Made by a program: the position numbers and the translations under genes. From contig JALRHB010000007.1 in the NCBI GenBank assembly GCA_023253245.1, forward strand, positions 1 to 26,204: 26,204 nt of DNA. Reading direction: 5' to 3'. This DNA is from Polynucleobacter sp. GTDB taxonomy: Bacteria > Pseudomonadota > Gammaproteobacteria > Burkholderiales > Burkholderiaceae. This document shows, in pieces, positions 1-7,881 of the stretch (the first letter of the stretch is position 1; each line of letters starts with the position of its first letter). The notes under the pieces were generated by a model. That model did not search any database, was not told the DNA's origin, and saw nothing but the letters and a program-made list of their open reading frames with translations.

Positions 1-2379
1 ATCTTCACGACCTCGTTGACACTGATCTTGGTACAGAATCACGTTATCAAAGCTGTTGCCGAGGATGCGAGTCAGGTCGCGAATATCCTCGTCACGACGA
101 TCACCGGCACCACTGATTACCACATGACTACGTTTAGGTTTCATGGCTGTGATAGCGCTAGCAAGGGCTCTCATGGCGTCTGGGTTATGCCCATAGTCGG
201 CGATCACCGTAGCACCTTTGTGTTGAAATTGGTTAAATCGCCCAGGCGCAGTATTTGTTGAACTTTCAAATGATTTTAAGCCTCGCTTGATGGTCTCTGT
301 ATCTAGACCTAAGGCCCAGGCTGCTCCAATAGAGGCCATGACATTTTCAATCTGAAAGCCCAATAACCCATTTTGAGTTAAGGGAATATCGCTTACAGAA
401 AAGCGGTATAACACTCTCGACCCTTTGGAGCAAATGATTTCATTGCCATCAAAGTAGATCACTTTTTTATTTTTGGCCCGGTGTGCAGCAATCACGGGAT
501 GGTGTTGATTTTGTGCAAAAAAGATTACGCGACCTGTGCAGACATCACCCATTTTGGCGACTATAGGATCAGCAGCATTCAAAACGGCGGCGCCAGTTGG
601 CGCTACATTTTGAACGATCACTCGCTTCAGAATAGCGAGATCTTCCACGCTGGTAATGTAGTTCAGGCCTAGATGATCACCTTCCCCAATATTGGTAACT
701 ACAGCAACTTCGCAGCGATCAAAGCCAAGCCCCTCGCGCAGCATACCGCCGCGGGCCGTCTCTAGTACGGCAGCATCAACATCTGGATGCATGAGGACAT
801 TCCGGGCGCTCTTGGGGCCGCTACAGTCACCAGAATCAATAAGGCGATTATTGATATAGACACCATCAGTTGTAGTCATGCCGACACGCATGCCTGTTTG
901 ATTCAATATATGAGAAATAAGACGAACAGTTGTTGTTTTACCATTAGTTCCAGTCACTGCTACCACGGGAATGCGCCCATCTTCTCCGAGCGGAAACATC
1001 ATATTGATGATGTCTTCACCAACAGCGCGGCTCTTGCCGAAAGAGGGTTTTAAATGCATTCTTAGGCCAGGTGCCGCATTGACTTCAACAATGCCACCCC
1101 CTTGCGCTTCTAGGGGTTTATAGATTGCCTCACAAAGGATATCCACCCCAGCAATATCGAGACCAATCATTTGTGCTGCGGCGATTGCACTGGCTGCAAC
1201 ATCAGGGTGTACATCATCCGTGACATCTGTAGCGGTGCCACCGGTGCTTAGATTGGCATTATTGCGAAGTAAAACACGCTCACCAGTTTTGGGAATGTAC
1301 TCAGGAGTTAGCTTGTTACTAGCTAGATGGGCAAGAGCAATGTCGTCAAAGCGTATCTTGGTTAGAGCGGTGGCGTGACCGTCACCTCGCAGAGGGTTCT
1401 TATTTTCTATTTCAACGAGTTGTGCAACGGTATGTTTGCCATCTCCTACGACTTGAGCAGGTTCGCGCCGTGCTGCGGCTGAAAGTCGATTGCCAACAAC
1501 AAGCAAGCGATAGTCTGCACCGGGGAGGTAGCGCTCAACTATGGTTTCTCGTCCAAATTCTTGAGTCACGACAAAGCCGGCACGAACTTCAGCTTCGGTT
1601 TGAATATTCGCAACAACACCTTTACCTTGATTGCCATCTTTTGGTTTAAGAACTACGGGCCCACCGATTCTCTGGGCAGCAAGCCAGGCATCATCGGCAT
1701 TGGTCACTACTTCGCCAATTGGCACAGAGACACCTGCAGCAGCTAATAAGTTCTTTGTAAGCTCCTTATCTTGCGCAATTGCTTCCGCAATCGCACTAGT
1801 GTTGCTTGTCTCAGCAGCTTGAATACGTTTTTGTTTGCTACCCCAGCCAAATTGAACCATGCTTCCCTCAGTCATACGACGATAAGGAATGTTTCGCTGG
1901 AGAGCGGCGTCCACGATTGAACCGGTGCTTGGTCCAAGGCGAACGTCTTCATTGAGTGCCTCAAGCTCCGAGAGGGCGGCTGTTAGATCAAAAGCTACAT
2001 CACCTAGTGTTGCTTGAATGAGTGCAAAGGCAAAATCAAATGCCATCCGACCGACTACTTCTTCGGTGTACTCAACCACTACTTGATAAATACCAGTATC
2101 GACTGTTTGAACAGTGCGGCTAAAGGTGACAGGGCATCCTGCTTGAGATTGCAATCCAAGTGCCGCATGTTCTAGAGCGTGAGCTAAAGAGATTACTTCA
2201 TTGTGCGCGCCACGACGCATACTTCCAAGTTGTGGGAAGCGTTCTCTAATTTTGATTTCAAAGTCCGGAATGAGATCTATTGATCGCTCAGATTCTTCGC
2301 AAGAAACAATGGCCTCTAAAGCAGTATGGCGGCTCCATAAATTTGGGCCACGCAACATACGGATACGAGTAATCTCCAA
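1..2379 (-). CDS. cphA: Cyanophycin synthetase CphA (3' end beyond the window)
   Basis: This cytoplasmic enzyme polymerises aspartate and arginine into cyanophycin (multi-L-arginyl-poly-L-aspartate), a nitrogen reserve. The 793 residues present are most of a protein that is usually about 870-900. The N-terminal domain (about 1-160) carries the family start MLRGPNLWS. An ATP-grasp domain (about 205-465) contains VVLKPKDGNQGKGV and EVNAAPGL; in the family it adds Asp. A Mur-ligase-like domain starts near 470 with an intact P-loop GTNGKTTT (477-484), followed by ETARGGMLREGLG and TNIGEGDHLG; in the family it adds Arg. The C-terminal Mur motif APGRF has been reached before the window edge. I chose the TTG at 2379 because it directly follows the cphA' stop, has AGGAG five bases upstream, and gives the conserved N-terminus. 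It is co-transcribed with cphA'. Confidence 0.95.
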   Translation of the reverse strand, partial: MEITRIRMLRGPNLWSRHTALEAIVSCEESERSIDLIPDFEIKIRERFPQLGSMRRGAHNEVISLAHALEHAALGLQSQAGCPVTFSRTVQTVDTGIYQVVVEYTEEVVGRMAFDFAFALIQATLGDVAFDLTAALSELEALNEDVRLGPSTGSIVDAALQRNIPYRRMTEGSMVQFGWGSKQKRIQAAETSNTSAIAEAIAQDKELTKNLLAAAGVSVPIGEVVTNADDAWLAAQRIGGPVVLKPKDGNQGKGVVANIQTEAEVRAGFVVTQEFGRETIVERYLPGADYRLLVVGNRLSAAARREPAQVVGDGKHTVAQLVEIENKNPLRGDGHATALTKIRFDDIALAHLASNKLTPEYIPKTGERVLLRNNANLSTGGTATDVTDDVHPDVAASAIAAAQMIGLDIAGVDILCEAIYKPLEAQGGGIVEVNAAPGLRMHLKPSFGKSRAVGEDIINMMFPLGEDGRIPVVAVTGTNGKTTTVRLISHILNQTGMRVGMTTTDGVYINNRLIDSGDCSGPKSARNVLMHPDVDAAVLETARGGMLREGLGFDRCEVAVVTNIGEGDHLGLNYITSVEDLAILKRVIVQNVAPTGAAVLNAADPIVAKMGDVCTGRVIFFAQNQHHPVIAAHRAKNKKVIYFDGNEIICSKGSRVLYRFSVSDIPLTQNGLLGFQIENVMASIGAAWALGLDTETIKRGLKSFESSTNTAPGRFNQFQHKGATVIADYGHNPDAMRALASAITAMKPKRSHVVISGAGDRRDEDIRDLTRILGNSFDNVILYQDQCQRGRED

Positions 2380-4572
2380 TTAAACTCCTGCGCTAATGCT
2401 AGTATCAGAGACAAAGGTTTCTACACCAGCCTCGATAACATTGAACGGAATATTTAAACCCCACGCTGCTCCCGCTGCCGCAGCAAGACTTAAGTCTGGA
2501 GCCCAAGTCGCTGTTGATTGCTTGATGCTCTGAGGAATAGGAATCACCAACTGATCTGCATTGCCCTGTTTGAGAGTAATGTAATCAGCACTTGCAATAA
2601 TGGAGCGACCATTTTTTGCTTGATGTTCCATAATAACTTTAGAGTGAGGGTCTCTAGAAAAATACAAGACCTCACCTTTACTCAGTTCAGCCATTTTGAC
2701 GATCATTGGATCATCTGCGTTCAGTACGCAGACACCCGTCGGTAAAACGACATCAACTTGGGTGCGGACTACGTTGAAGAGATGGTCTTCATCGCTAATA
2801 TGATGCTCTGGAAATAATTGCAGGGGATCTATGTTTAAAACAATGCCAATGTGACATTGGTCATAAGGAAGACCCTCAAGCAATAGGCATGCATTATCAC
2901 TTTCAATGACGGCTGCTTCAATGGCTCTGTTCTGTAAAGTGCGTCGACCATTTTCCCAATGAGAGGAAGAGTTACGCTTGATATTGCGGTTACCAAAATA
3001 GAGGCCTTGACTGGTTGATAAACCAACGTGCAGGTTAGTGAGTCGCATAAAGTGTGCAACCATTTCTGCTACAACTGTTCTGCCCTCATTACCGCTAACG
3101 CCAATAATTGGAATACGAAAATCAAATCCAGGCGGGAATAAGTGCTGAGCAATTTCTTCACCAACAGGTTGTGGTTTGCCGCTGGCAGGCTTTAAGTGCA
3201 TTAGCAATCCAGGACCTGCATTCACTTCAACAATGGCAGCATTTTGTTCTTCGAGTGGTTTGCTGATATCTTGCGCAACGAGATCTATGCCAGCAATTTC
3301 AAGACCAACCACGCGCGCTGCTAGGGCAACTTGACTAGCTACATCGGGGTGAACCAAGTCAGTGACATCAAATGCAACGTTTCCATTGCTTTGGATAAGT
3401 ACTTTTTGATCTATTGCTGGAATACTCGAACCATCCAACTTTTGGCGCGCCAACTCTAGTTCTACAGCAGAATCAATACGAACTAGGTTGAGTGGGCACT
3501 CTTCGGTTGTGCCACGACGTGGATCTGAATTAATTTGGGACTCAATCAGCTCCAGAACTGTGTGTTTTCCATCACCAGTAATCCAAACCGTTTCACCCTT
3601 GGCAGCTGCCACTACCTTATTACCAACCACTAATAGGCGATGTTCATCACCAATAATATGGCGCTCTACTAGGACTTCGCTACCCTCGTTGATAGCGACT
3701 GCATATGCCGCTTCAATTTCTTGTTGGGTGTAGAGGTTAATAAAAACACCGCGACCATGGTTGCCATCTATTGGTTTAACTACAACCGGTAGCCCAATAT
3801 CTTGCGCCGCTTCCCAGGCATCATCAGGACTGCTAACAGTTCTACCCTCTGGGGTTGGGACACCAGCGCTAGCTAGTAAGCTCTTAGTGAGGTCTTTGTC
3901 ACGCGAGATGGTCTCAGCAATCGCGCTAGTGTGATCCGTTTCAGCTGTCCAAATCCGGCGTTGTTTGGACCCATATCCTAGCTGGACAAGATTTCCGCTT
4001 GATAGTCGAATATGGGGAATCTCTCTTGCAGTAGCGGCATTAACGATACATGCGGTGCTCGGGCCAAGACAAAGGTCATCACTAAGCTCTCTGAGATCCT
4101 CGAGGATTCGCTCTCTTTGTGCAATGAAATCTCCATTGTCCTTGATCAAAGTGAGCAGAAGATCGCGTGCGTGGGTAAAAGCTCTAAGGGTAACTGCTTC
4201 CTCGGTAGCACTCACAATAACTTTGTAAACGCCACGACGTCCGCCATCACGTGCTCTACCAAATCCTCCTGGAATGCCTGCTAGGTTTTGAAGTTCGATG
4301 GTGAGGTGCTCAAGAATATGTCCAGGCCAGGTACCTTCCTCAACTCGCTTTAAAAAACCGCCAGGTTCGCCATAACTACAACGGTGCTCATGAAGGCTTG
4401 GAAGGCATTTGCTAAGGCGATCATAAAAACCAGGAATCAGGTCTGAGGGATAGTCTTCTAGGTCCCCAATATCGATCAAAACCTCCAGAGCTGGGTTGTA
4501 GCTCCACATATTTGGGCCACGCAGATGTCGGTGACTAAGAATCTCAATGGTTTTGTCTAGTAATTGGGGCAT
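2380..4572 (-). CDS. cphA': Cyanophycin synthetase paralogue CphA' with degenerate Mur-ligase half
   Basis: This is a 730-residue paralogue of the downstream CphA. The N-terminal domain (1-170) contains HLRGPNMWS and HILEHLTIELQ (85-95). The ATP-grasp domain (about 230-475) looks intact, with VVVKPIDGNHGRGV and EVNAGPGL. The Mur-like part (about 487-730) is damaged: the P-loop reads GNEGRT (494-499) where CphA has GTNGKT, ETARGG is replaced by ESDNAC, and the GDH of TNIGEGDHLG is missing. The protein stops just before the Mur C-terminal domain (APGRF in CphA). Tandem cphA'/cphA genes are known in Ralstonia/Cupriavidus relatives. By analogy with cyanobacterial CphA2 it may use only the ATP-grasp site or act as a partner of CphA; that is inference. 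The start is ATG at 4572, with no strong Shine-Dalgarno. Confidence 0.93.
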   Translation of the reverse strand: MPQLLDKTIEILSHRHLRGPNMWSYNPALEVLIDIGDLEDYPSDLIPGFYDRLSKCLPSLHEHRCSYGEPGGFLKRVEEGTWPGHILEHLTIELQNLAGIPGGFGRARDGGRRGVYKVIVSATEEAVTLRAFTHARDLLLTLIKDNGDFIAQRERILEDLRELSDDLCLGPSTACIVNAATAREIPHIRLSSGNLVQLGYGSKQRRIWTAETDHTSAIAETISRDKDLTKSLLASAGVPTPEGRTVSSPDDAWEAAQDIGLPVVVKPIDGNHGRGVFINLYTQQEIEAAYAVAINEGSEVLVERHIIGDEHRLLVVGNKVVAAAKGETVWITGDGKHTVLELIESQINSDPRRGTTEECPLNLVRIDSAVELELARQKLDGSSIPAIDQKVLIQSNGNVAFDVTDLVHPDVASQVALAARVVGLEIAGIDLVAQDISKPLEEQNAAIVEVNAGPGLLMHLKPASGKPQPVGEEIAQHLFPPGFDFRIPIIGVSGNEGRTVVAEMVAHFMRLTNLHVGLSTSQGLYFGNRNIKRNSSSHWENGRRTLQNRAIEAAVIESDNACLLLEGLPYDQCHIGIVLNIDPLQLFPEHHISDEDHLFNVVRTQVDVVLPTGVCVLNADDPMIVKMAELSKGEVLYFSRDPHSKVIMEHQAKNGRSIIASADYITLKQGNADQLVIPIPQSIKQSTATWAPDLSLAAAAGAAWGLNIPFNVIEAGVETFVSDTSISAGV
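2385..2389 (-). promoter_or_regulatory. Shine-Dalgarno AGGAG setting the TTG start of cphA
   Basis: On the minus strand AGGAG lies inside the last codons of cphA' and five bases before the TTG start of cphA. The cphA' stop codon TAA abuts that TTG, so translation is probably coupled. No ATG lies at this point; the first in-frame ATG is at codon 8 and would remove the conserved first residues. Confidence 0.6.
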
Positions 4573-4712
4573 ATGTGGAAATAAAGGGGGTTGAGCTTCG
4601 CCACAGCAAGTCTGGGCTGGAAGACCTCAAGCTGTCTCTCAGGTTCTAATAATTAAAGAAATCCACAAAATTAGCAAAAATATATAAAAAAGCCTACATC
4701 GACAATGTAACG

Positions 4713-4742
4713 GCTTTCTGGGCATTAAGGTTGACAGAAAGC
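4713..4742. repeat. 8-bp inverted repeat in the divergent cphA'/ABC promoter region
   Basis: GCTTTCTG (4713-4720) and CAGAAAGC (4735-4742) form perfect arms around a 14-base spacer. The repeat lies between the divergent cphA' and ABC-transporter genes, about 40 bases from the ABC start and 140 from the cphA' start. It could be an operator or an RNA hairpin. A TTGACA (4731-4736) overlaps the right arm but has no well-spaced -10 element. The rest of the 4573-4774 gap is AT-rich with no clear gene. Confidence 0.4.
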
Positions 4743-4767
4743 TGAAATCTAAAAAATTTAGCTCCAC

Positions 4768-4773
4768 TATACT
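4768..4773 (+). promoter_or_regulatory. Possible -10 element TATACT for the ABC operon
   Basis: TATACT differs from TATAAT at one position, but it lies only 10 bases before the ATG at 4784 and no good -35 stands 16-18 bases upstream. If used, the transcript would be nearly leaderless. This is a weak call. Confidence 0.2.
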
Positions 4774-4783
4774 TTTGGAATTA

Positions 4784-7135
4784 ATGAAGCTAGAAATTTC
4801 CCCATCTTGCCCTCTGCCCCCAAGTATTTGGCTCGGCGTTTTACAGGGGGCTCACTGCCCAGTGAAAGGCTTAGGACCATTGCTGGCTTGGGTGGAATTG
4901 GATCTAGATGGGGATCTGCGTTTTGATAAAAGCCTTCTTGGCTTAGTTCCTGAGGGACTGTTTTGGGTTAGCAGTCAGGATTCAGAATTTTGGCCTATTA
5001 ATCATGGTGCTAGCCTATCTCATGGTGACCATGCTGGCGTAGGGCATCTAAAGCTTGAAGTCGATGACAGGCTTTTGCATACTTGGCATTTCACCTTGGC
5101 CGTTAATCCCCAAGTTTTACGTCTACAGGCTGCCTTTAGGCAGTTAGTCAAATCTAACCAATTGCAAGAGGCTTCTTCTAAGCCGGCTGAGTTCGATCAG
5201 CAAGTTTGCCCTGTTTGCTTAACTTCAAGGCCGTCGCATATGGATGCTTGTCCTACTTGCGATCCAGAAGACGATGCCCCGCCTTCAACCTGGACTTTAT
5301 TAAAGCTTTGGCGCTTTGCAAGACCGTATAAAAAACAGTTGCTACTGGGTTTTATATTGACTTTGCTTTCAACTGGCGCAACCTTAATTCCACCGTATTT
5401 AACAATGCCCTTAATGGATCATGTCTTGATTCCATATGAAAAAGGCAATCCAATTGACTTTGGTCTGGCGGGCAAATACCTCTTTGCCTTATTGGCCGCC
5501 GCAATAGTTGCCTGGGGTTTAGGCTGGTGGAAAACTTATTTATTGGCGCTGATCAGCGAACGCATCGGCGCTGATTTGCGTAACACAACTTTCGAGCATT
5601 TACTCAAATTGTCTTTGGAATACTTTGGCGGAAAAAGAACGGGAGACTTAATTGCTCGTATTGGAGCTGAGACGGATCGTATTTGTGTTTTTCTATCTCT
5701 GTATGCCTTAGATTTTGCAACGGATGTGATTATGATCACGATGACGGCTGCAATCTTGATTTCGATTGATCCTTTGTTAGCTTTAGTGACCCTAGCACCA
5801 TTGCCATTCATCGTATGGATGATTCATGTGGTGCGCGACAAACTGCGTTTTGGTTTTGAAAAGATTGATCGTGTTTGGTCTGAGGTTACCAATATTTTGG
5901 CTGACACTATCCCGGGAATTCGAGTGGTTAAAGCGTTTGCCCAGGAAGATCGTGAGCTCAAACGTTTTGTTGATTCCAACAAACATAATTTACAAATTAA
6001 TGACCGCGTCAATCGTGTTTGGGGCTTGTTCTCACCAACGGTTACCTTGTTAACTGAAACGGGTTTATTAGTTGTGTGGGGATTCGGAATTTGGCAGGTT
6101 GCTCACGAACAGGTAAGCGTTGGCGTCTTGATTGCGTTTCTGGCTTATATCGGACGTTTTTATATTCGTCTTGATTCTATGAGCCGCATTGTTTCTCATA
6201 CTCAAAAAGCTGCAGCGGGAGCCAAGCGAATATTCGATATTTTGGATCACGTCTCTAGCGTTCCAGAGCCTATCAACCCGGCTCCATTGGGAAATGTCAA
6301 AGGCCAGATCTCTTTGAGAGACGTTGGTTTTCGTTACGGCAATCGCGCCGTTACTAAAGGCATTAATTTGGAAATCGCTCCCGGTGAAATGATTGGCTTA
6401 GTGGGGCATAGCGGTTCAGGCAAAAGTACTTTGGTAAATCTAATTTGCCGTTTTTATGATGTGAGCACCGGTTCAATTACTCTGGATGGGCGAGACATCA
6501 GAAGCATTCGGATTGCAGACTATCGCAAGAGGATTGGGCTAGTTCTGCAAGAGCCATTTTTATTCTTTGGCACGATTGCTGAAAATATCGCTTATGGAAA
6601 TCCGGATGCGACGCGTGCAGAAATTATTGAAGCGGCACGCGCAGCGCATGCTCATGAATTTATTCTTCGTCTACCGTTGGGTTATGACTCTCTAGTCGGA
6701 GAGCGTGGTCAATCACTTTCTGGTGGTGAGCGTCAACGCATTTCTATTGCACGCGCATTGTTGATTAATCCAAGCATCTTGATTTTGGATGAGGCCACTT
6801 CTTCTGTTGATACCACGACTGAAAAAGAAATACAGAGAGCATTAGATAATTTAGTGAAGGGTCGCACGACAATTGCAATTGCACATCGTCTTTCAACTCT
6901 GAGAAAAGCAGATCGCCTAGTGGTGCTTGATAAGGGTGAGGTTGTAGAGATTGGCTCGCATGATCAATTGATGGAGGCTCAGGGAGCGTATTACGCTTTG
7001 TATCAAGCTCAATTACGTCATGCAGCTGAGCTTGTAGAGGGCGGTGCAATAGGCGAGAGTATTGACGAAGCTGAAAAAGAAACCGCTGTAGAAAATTTGC
7101 AGTTATTAGCCAAGCAAACTGGAGGTGGAGTATGA
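4784..7135 (+). CDS. Cyanophycin-associated ABC exporter (fused TMD-NBD) with N-terminal CxxC extension
   Basis: This inner-membrane half-transporter of the exporter type should work as a dimer. Numbering is from ATG 4784 (783 residues). Residues 1-165 are an extension outside the ABC core, ending in CPVC-x10-CPTC (C142, C145, C156, C159), a likely zinc ribbon. A six-helix transmembrane domain spans about 185-470. The nucleotide-binding domain follows with Walker A GHSGSGKST (about 541-549), signature LSGGERQR, Walker B ILILDEAT and H-loop AHRLS, all intact, so it should hydrolyse ATP. It is divergent from cphA'/cphA and overlaps the DUF1854 gene by ATGA. A TTG at 4775 is an alternative start three codons upstream; I prefer the ATG, with TGGA just upstream. 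The substrate is unknown; a cyanophycin-related peptide or amino acid is inference from context. Confidence 0.9.
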   Translation: MKLEISPSCPLPPSIWLGVLQGAHCPVKGLGPLLAWVELDLDGDLRFDKSLLGLVPEGLFWVSSQDSEFWPINHGASLSHGDHAGVGHLKLEVDDRLLHTWHFTLAVNPQVLRLQAAFRQLVKSNQLQEASSKPAEFDQQVCPVCLTSRPSHMDACPTCDPEDDAPPSTWTLLKLWRFARPYKKQLLLGFILTLLSTGATLIPPYLTMPLMDHVLIPYEKGNPIDFGLAGKYLFALLAAAIVAWGLGWWKTYLLALISERIGADLRNTTFEHLLKLSLEYFGGKRTGDLIARIGAETDRICVFLSLYALDFATDVIMITMTAAILISIDPLLALVTLAPLPFIVWMIHVVRDKLRFGFEKIDRVWSEVTNILADTIPGIRVVKAFAQEDRELKRFVDSNKHNLQINDRVNRVWGLFSPTVTLLTETGLLVVWGFGIWQVAHEQVSVGVLIAFLAYIGRFYIRLDSMSRIVSHTQKAAAGAKRIFDILDHVSSVPEPINPAPLGNVKGQISLRDVGFRYGNRAVTKGINLEIAPGEMIGLVGHSGSGKSTLVNLICRFYDVSTGSITLDGRDIRSIRIADYRKRIGLVLQEPFLFFGTIAENIAYGNPDATRAEIIEAARAAHAHEFILRLPLGYDSLVGERGQSLSGGERQRISIARALLINPSILILDEATSSVDTTTEKEIQRALDNLVKGRTTIAIAHRLSTLRKADRLVVLDKGEVVEIGSHDQLMEAQGAYYALYQAQLRHAAELVEGGAIGESIDEAEKETAVENLQLLAKQTGGGV

Positions 7136-7608
7136 GTGGATACTTGAGACCCCATTCGCTTGAGCGAGATTCTCTTGGGCGTTTGGTATTTAGTGATGCT
7201 CATGGACACCGACATGTTGGCGTTTATCCAGTAAGGGCTTTCCCAATTACCGCGCCAGAGGCAGGTATTTCTATCATGAATTCTTCTGGCAAGGAATTGT
7301 GCTGGTTTAGTAGTGTCAAAGAGGTTCCAGTGGCCGAACTGTCGCTTATTGAAGAGGAATTGGCTGCCCGTGAATTTATGCCAGTGATTCAGAAAATCAC
7401 GCATGTCTCGACCTATGCTACCCCTAGCATTTGGGATATTGAAACGGATCGTGGGCCTACTCGTATTCGCCTTAAAGGGGAAGAGGATATTCGTCGCATT
7501 GCTGGCAATACCCTGATAATTGCTGATGCACATGGATTGCAGTTTTTGATCAAAGATTCAAGTCAATTAGATAAGGTTAGCAAGAAGTTTTTGGACCGTT
7601 TCCGTTAG
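7132..7608 (+). CDS. DUF1854 family protein, cyanophycin-associated
   Basis: This 158-residue soluble protein has no signal peptide or membrane segment. Its C-terminal half, with TPSIWDIETDRGPTRIRLKGEEDIRR and a late DAHGLQFLI segment, matches my memory of DUF1854, a family found beside this ABC transporter and cyanophycin synthetases in Burkholderiales. The ATG overlaps the transporter stop as ATGA and is preceded by a strong GGAGG, so translation is coupled. The tight linkage suggests it is a partner or regulator of the transporter. Its biochemical function is unknown. Confidence 0.8.
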   Translation: MSGYLRPHSLERDSLGRLVFSDAHGHRHVGVYPVRAFPITAPEAGISIMNSSGKELCWFSSVKEVPVAELSLIEEELAAREFMPVIQKITHVSTYATPSIWDIETDRGPTRIRLKGEEDIRRIAGNTLIIADAHGLQFLIKDSSQLDKVSKKFLDRFR

Positions 7609-7636
7609 AATAAATCCCATTCTCCTAGCTCTCTAG

Positions 7637-7712
7637 GCCGCTTTAGCTCAGTCGGTAGAGCAGTTCATTCGTAATGAAAAGGTCGCCAGTTCGATTCCGG
7701 CAAGCGGCACCA
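7637..7712 (+). tRNA. tRNA-Thr (anticodon CGU)
   Basis: A full cloverleaf of 76 bases with encoded CCA. The 7-bp acceptor stem pairs GCCGCTT with AAGCGGC, the D stem is GCTC/GAGC, and the anticodon loop TTCGTAA gives CGT, which reads ACG (Thr). The discriminator base is A. The T stem has one A-C mismatch (positions 52 and 62). It starts 28 bases after the DUF1854 stop with no terminator between, so it could be read from the ABC operon; a -10-like TAGAAT (7606-7611) overlaps that stop codon. Confidence 0.93.
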
Positions 7713-7716
7713 TTTT

Positions 7717-7736
7717 TAGTATTAGGGTTAATACTA
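7717..7736. repeat. Hairpin after tRNA-Thr (8-bp arms, 4-base loop)
   Basis: TAGTATTA, loop GGGT, TAATACTA: perfect arms starting five bases after the tRNA CCA end. No T-run follows, so it is at best a weak intrinsic terminator. It may instead be a processing signal or a protein-binding palindrome for the tct operon. Confidence 0.4.
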
Positions 7737-7760
7737 GGTTTATTAGTGTAATTACTAGGT
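7732..7760 (+). repeat. Direct repeat TACTAGGT x2, 21 bases apart
   Basis: TACTAGGT occurs at 7732-7739 and 7753-7760, a spacing of two helical turns, upstream of tctC. The first copy overlaps the right arm of the hairpin after tRNA-Thr. The arrangement would suit a dimeric regulator; none is encoded beside it. Confidence 0.3.
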
Positions 7761-7776
7761 ATTGATTTGAAAATTG

Positions 7777-7790
7777 TTGATGGGAATCAA
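7777..7790. promoter_or_regulatory. FNR/CRP-family palindrome upstream of tctC
   Basis: TTGAT-GGGA-ATCAA is an exact match to the FNR/Anr consensus TTGAT-N4-ATCAA. It lies 91 bases upstream of the tctC start, in the 169-base gap between tRNA-Thr and tctC. If centred at -41.5, transcription would begin near 7825; the -10 region there is AT-rich but not a clear match. Oxygen-responsive control of the transporter is inference. Confidence 0.5.
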
Positions 7791-7881
7791 GACATATAGC
7801 ACCCAGAAGATCAAAAATGATTCACACAATAAAGAAAAGCCAAAGTAACATTGGCATTCACATTTTTAAGGAGGAGCGTTC

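Noticed and set aside
4731..4736. TTGACA as a -35 element for the ABC operon
   Set aside because: No acceptable -10 lies 16-18 bases downstream; the TATACT is 31 bases away.
7018..7533. 171-codon minus-strand frame under the ABC/DUF1854 junction
   Set aside because: Both plus-strand genes here have strong domain evidence and a coupled start; the antisense frame has no Shine-Dalgarno support or recognisable motif.
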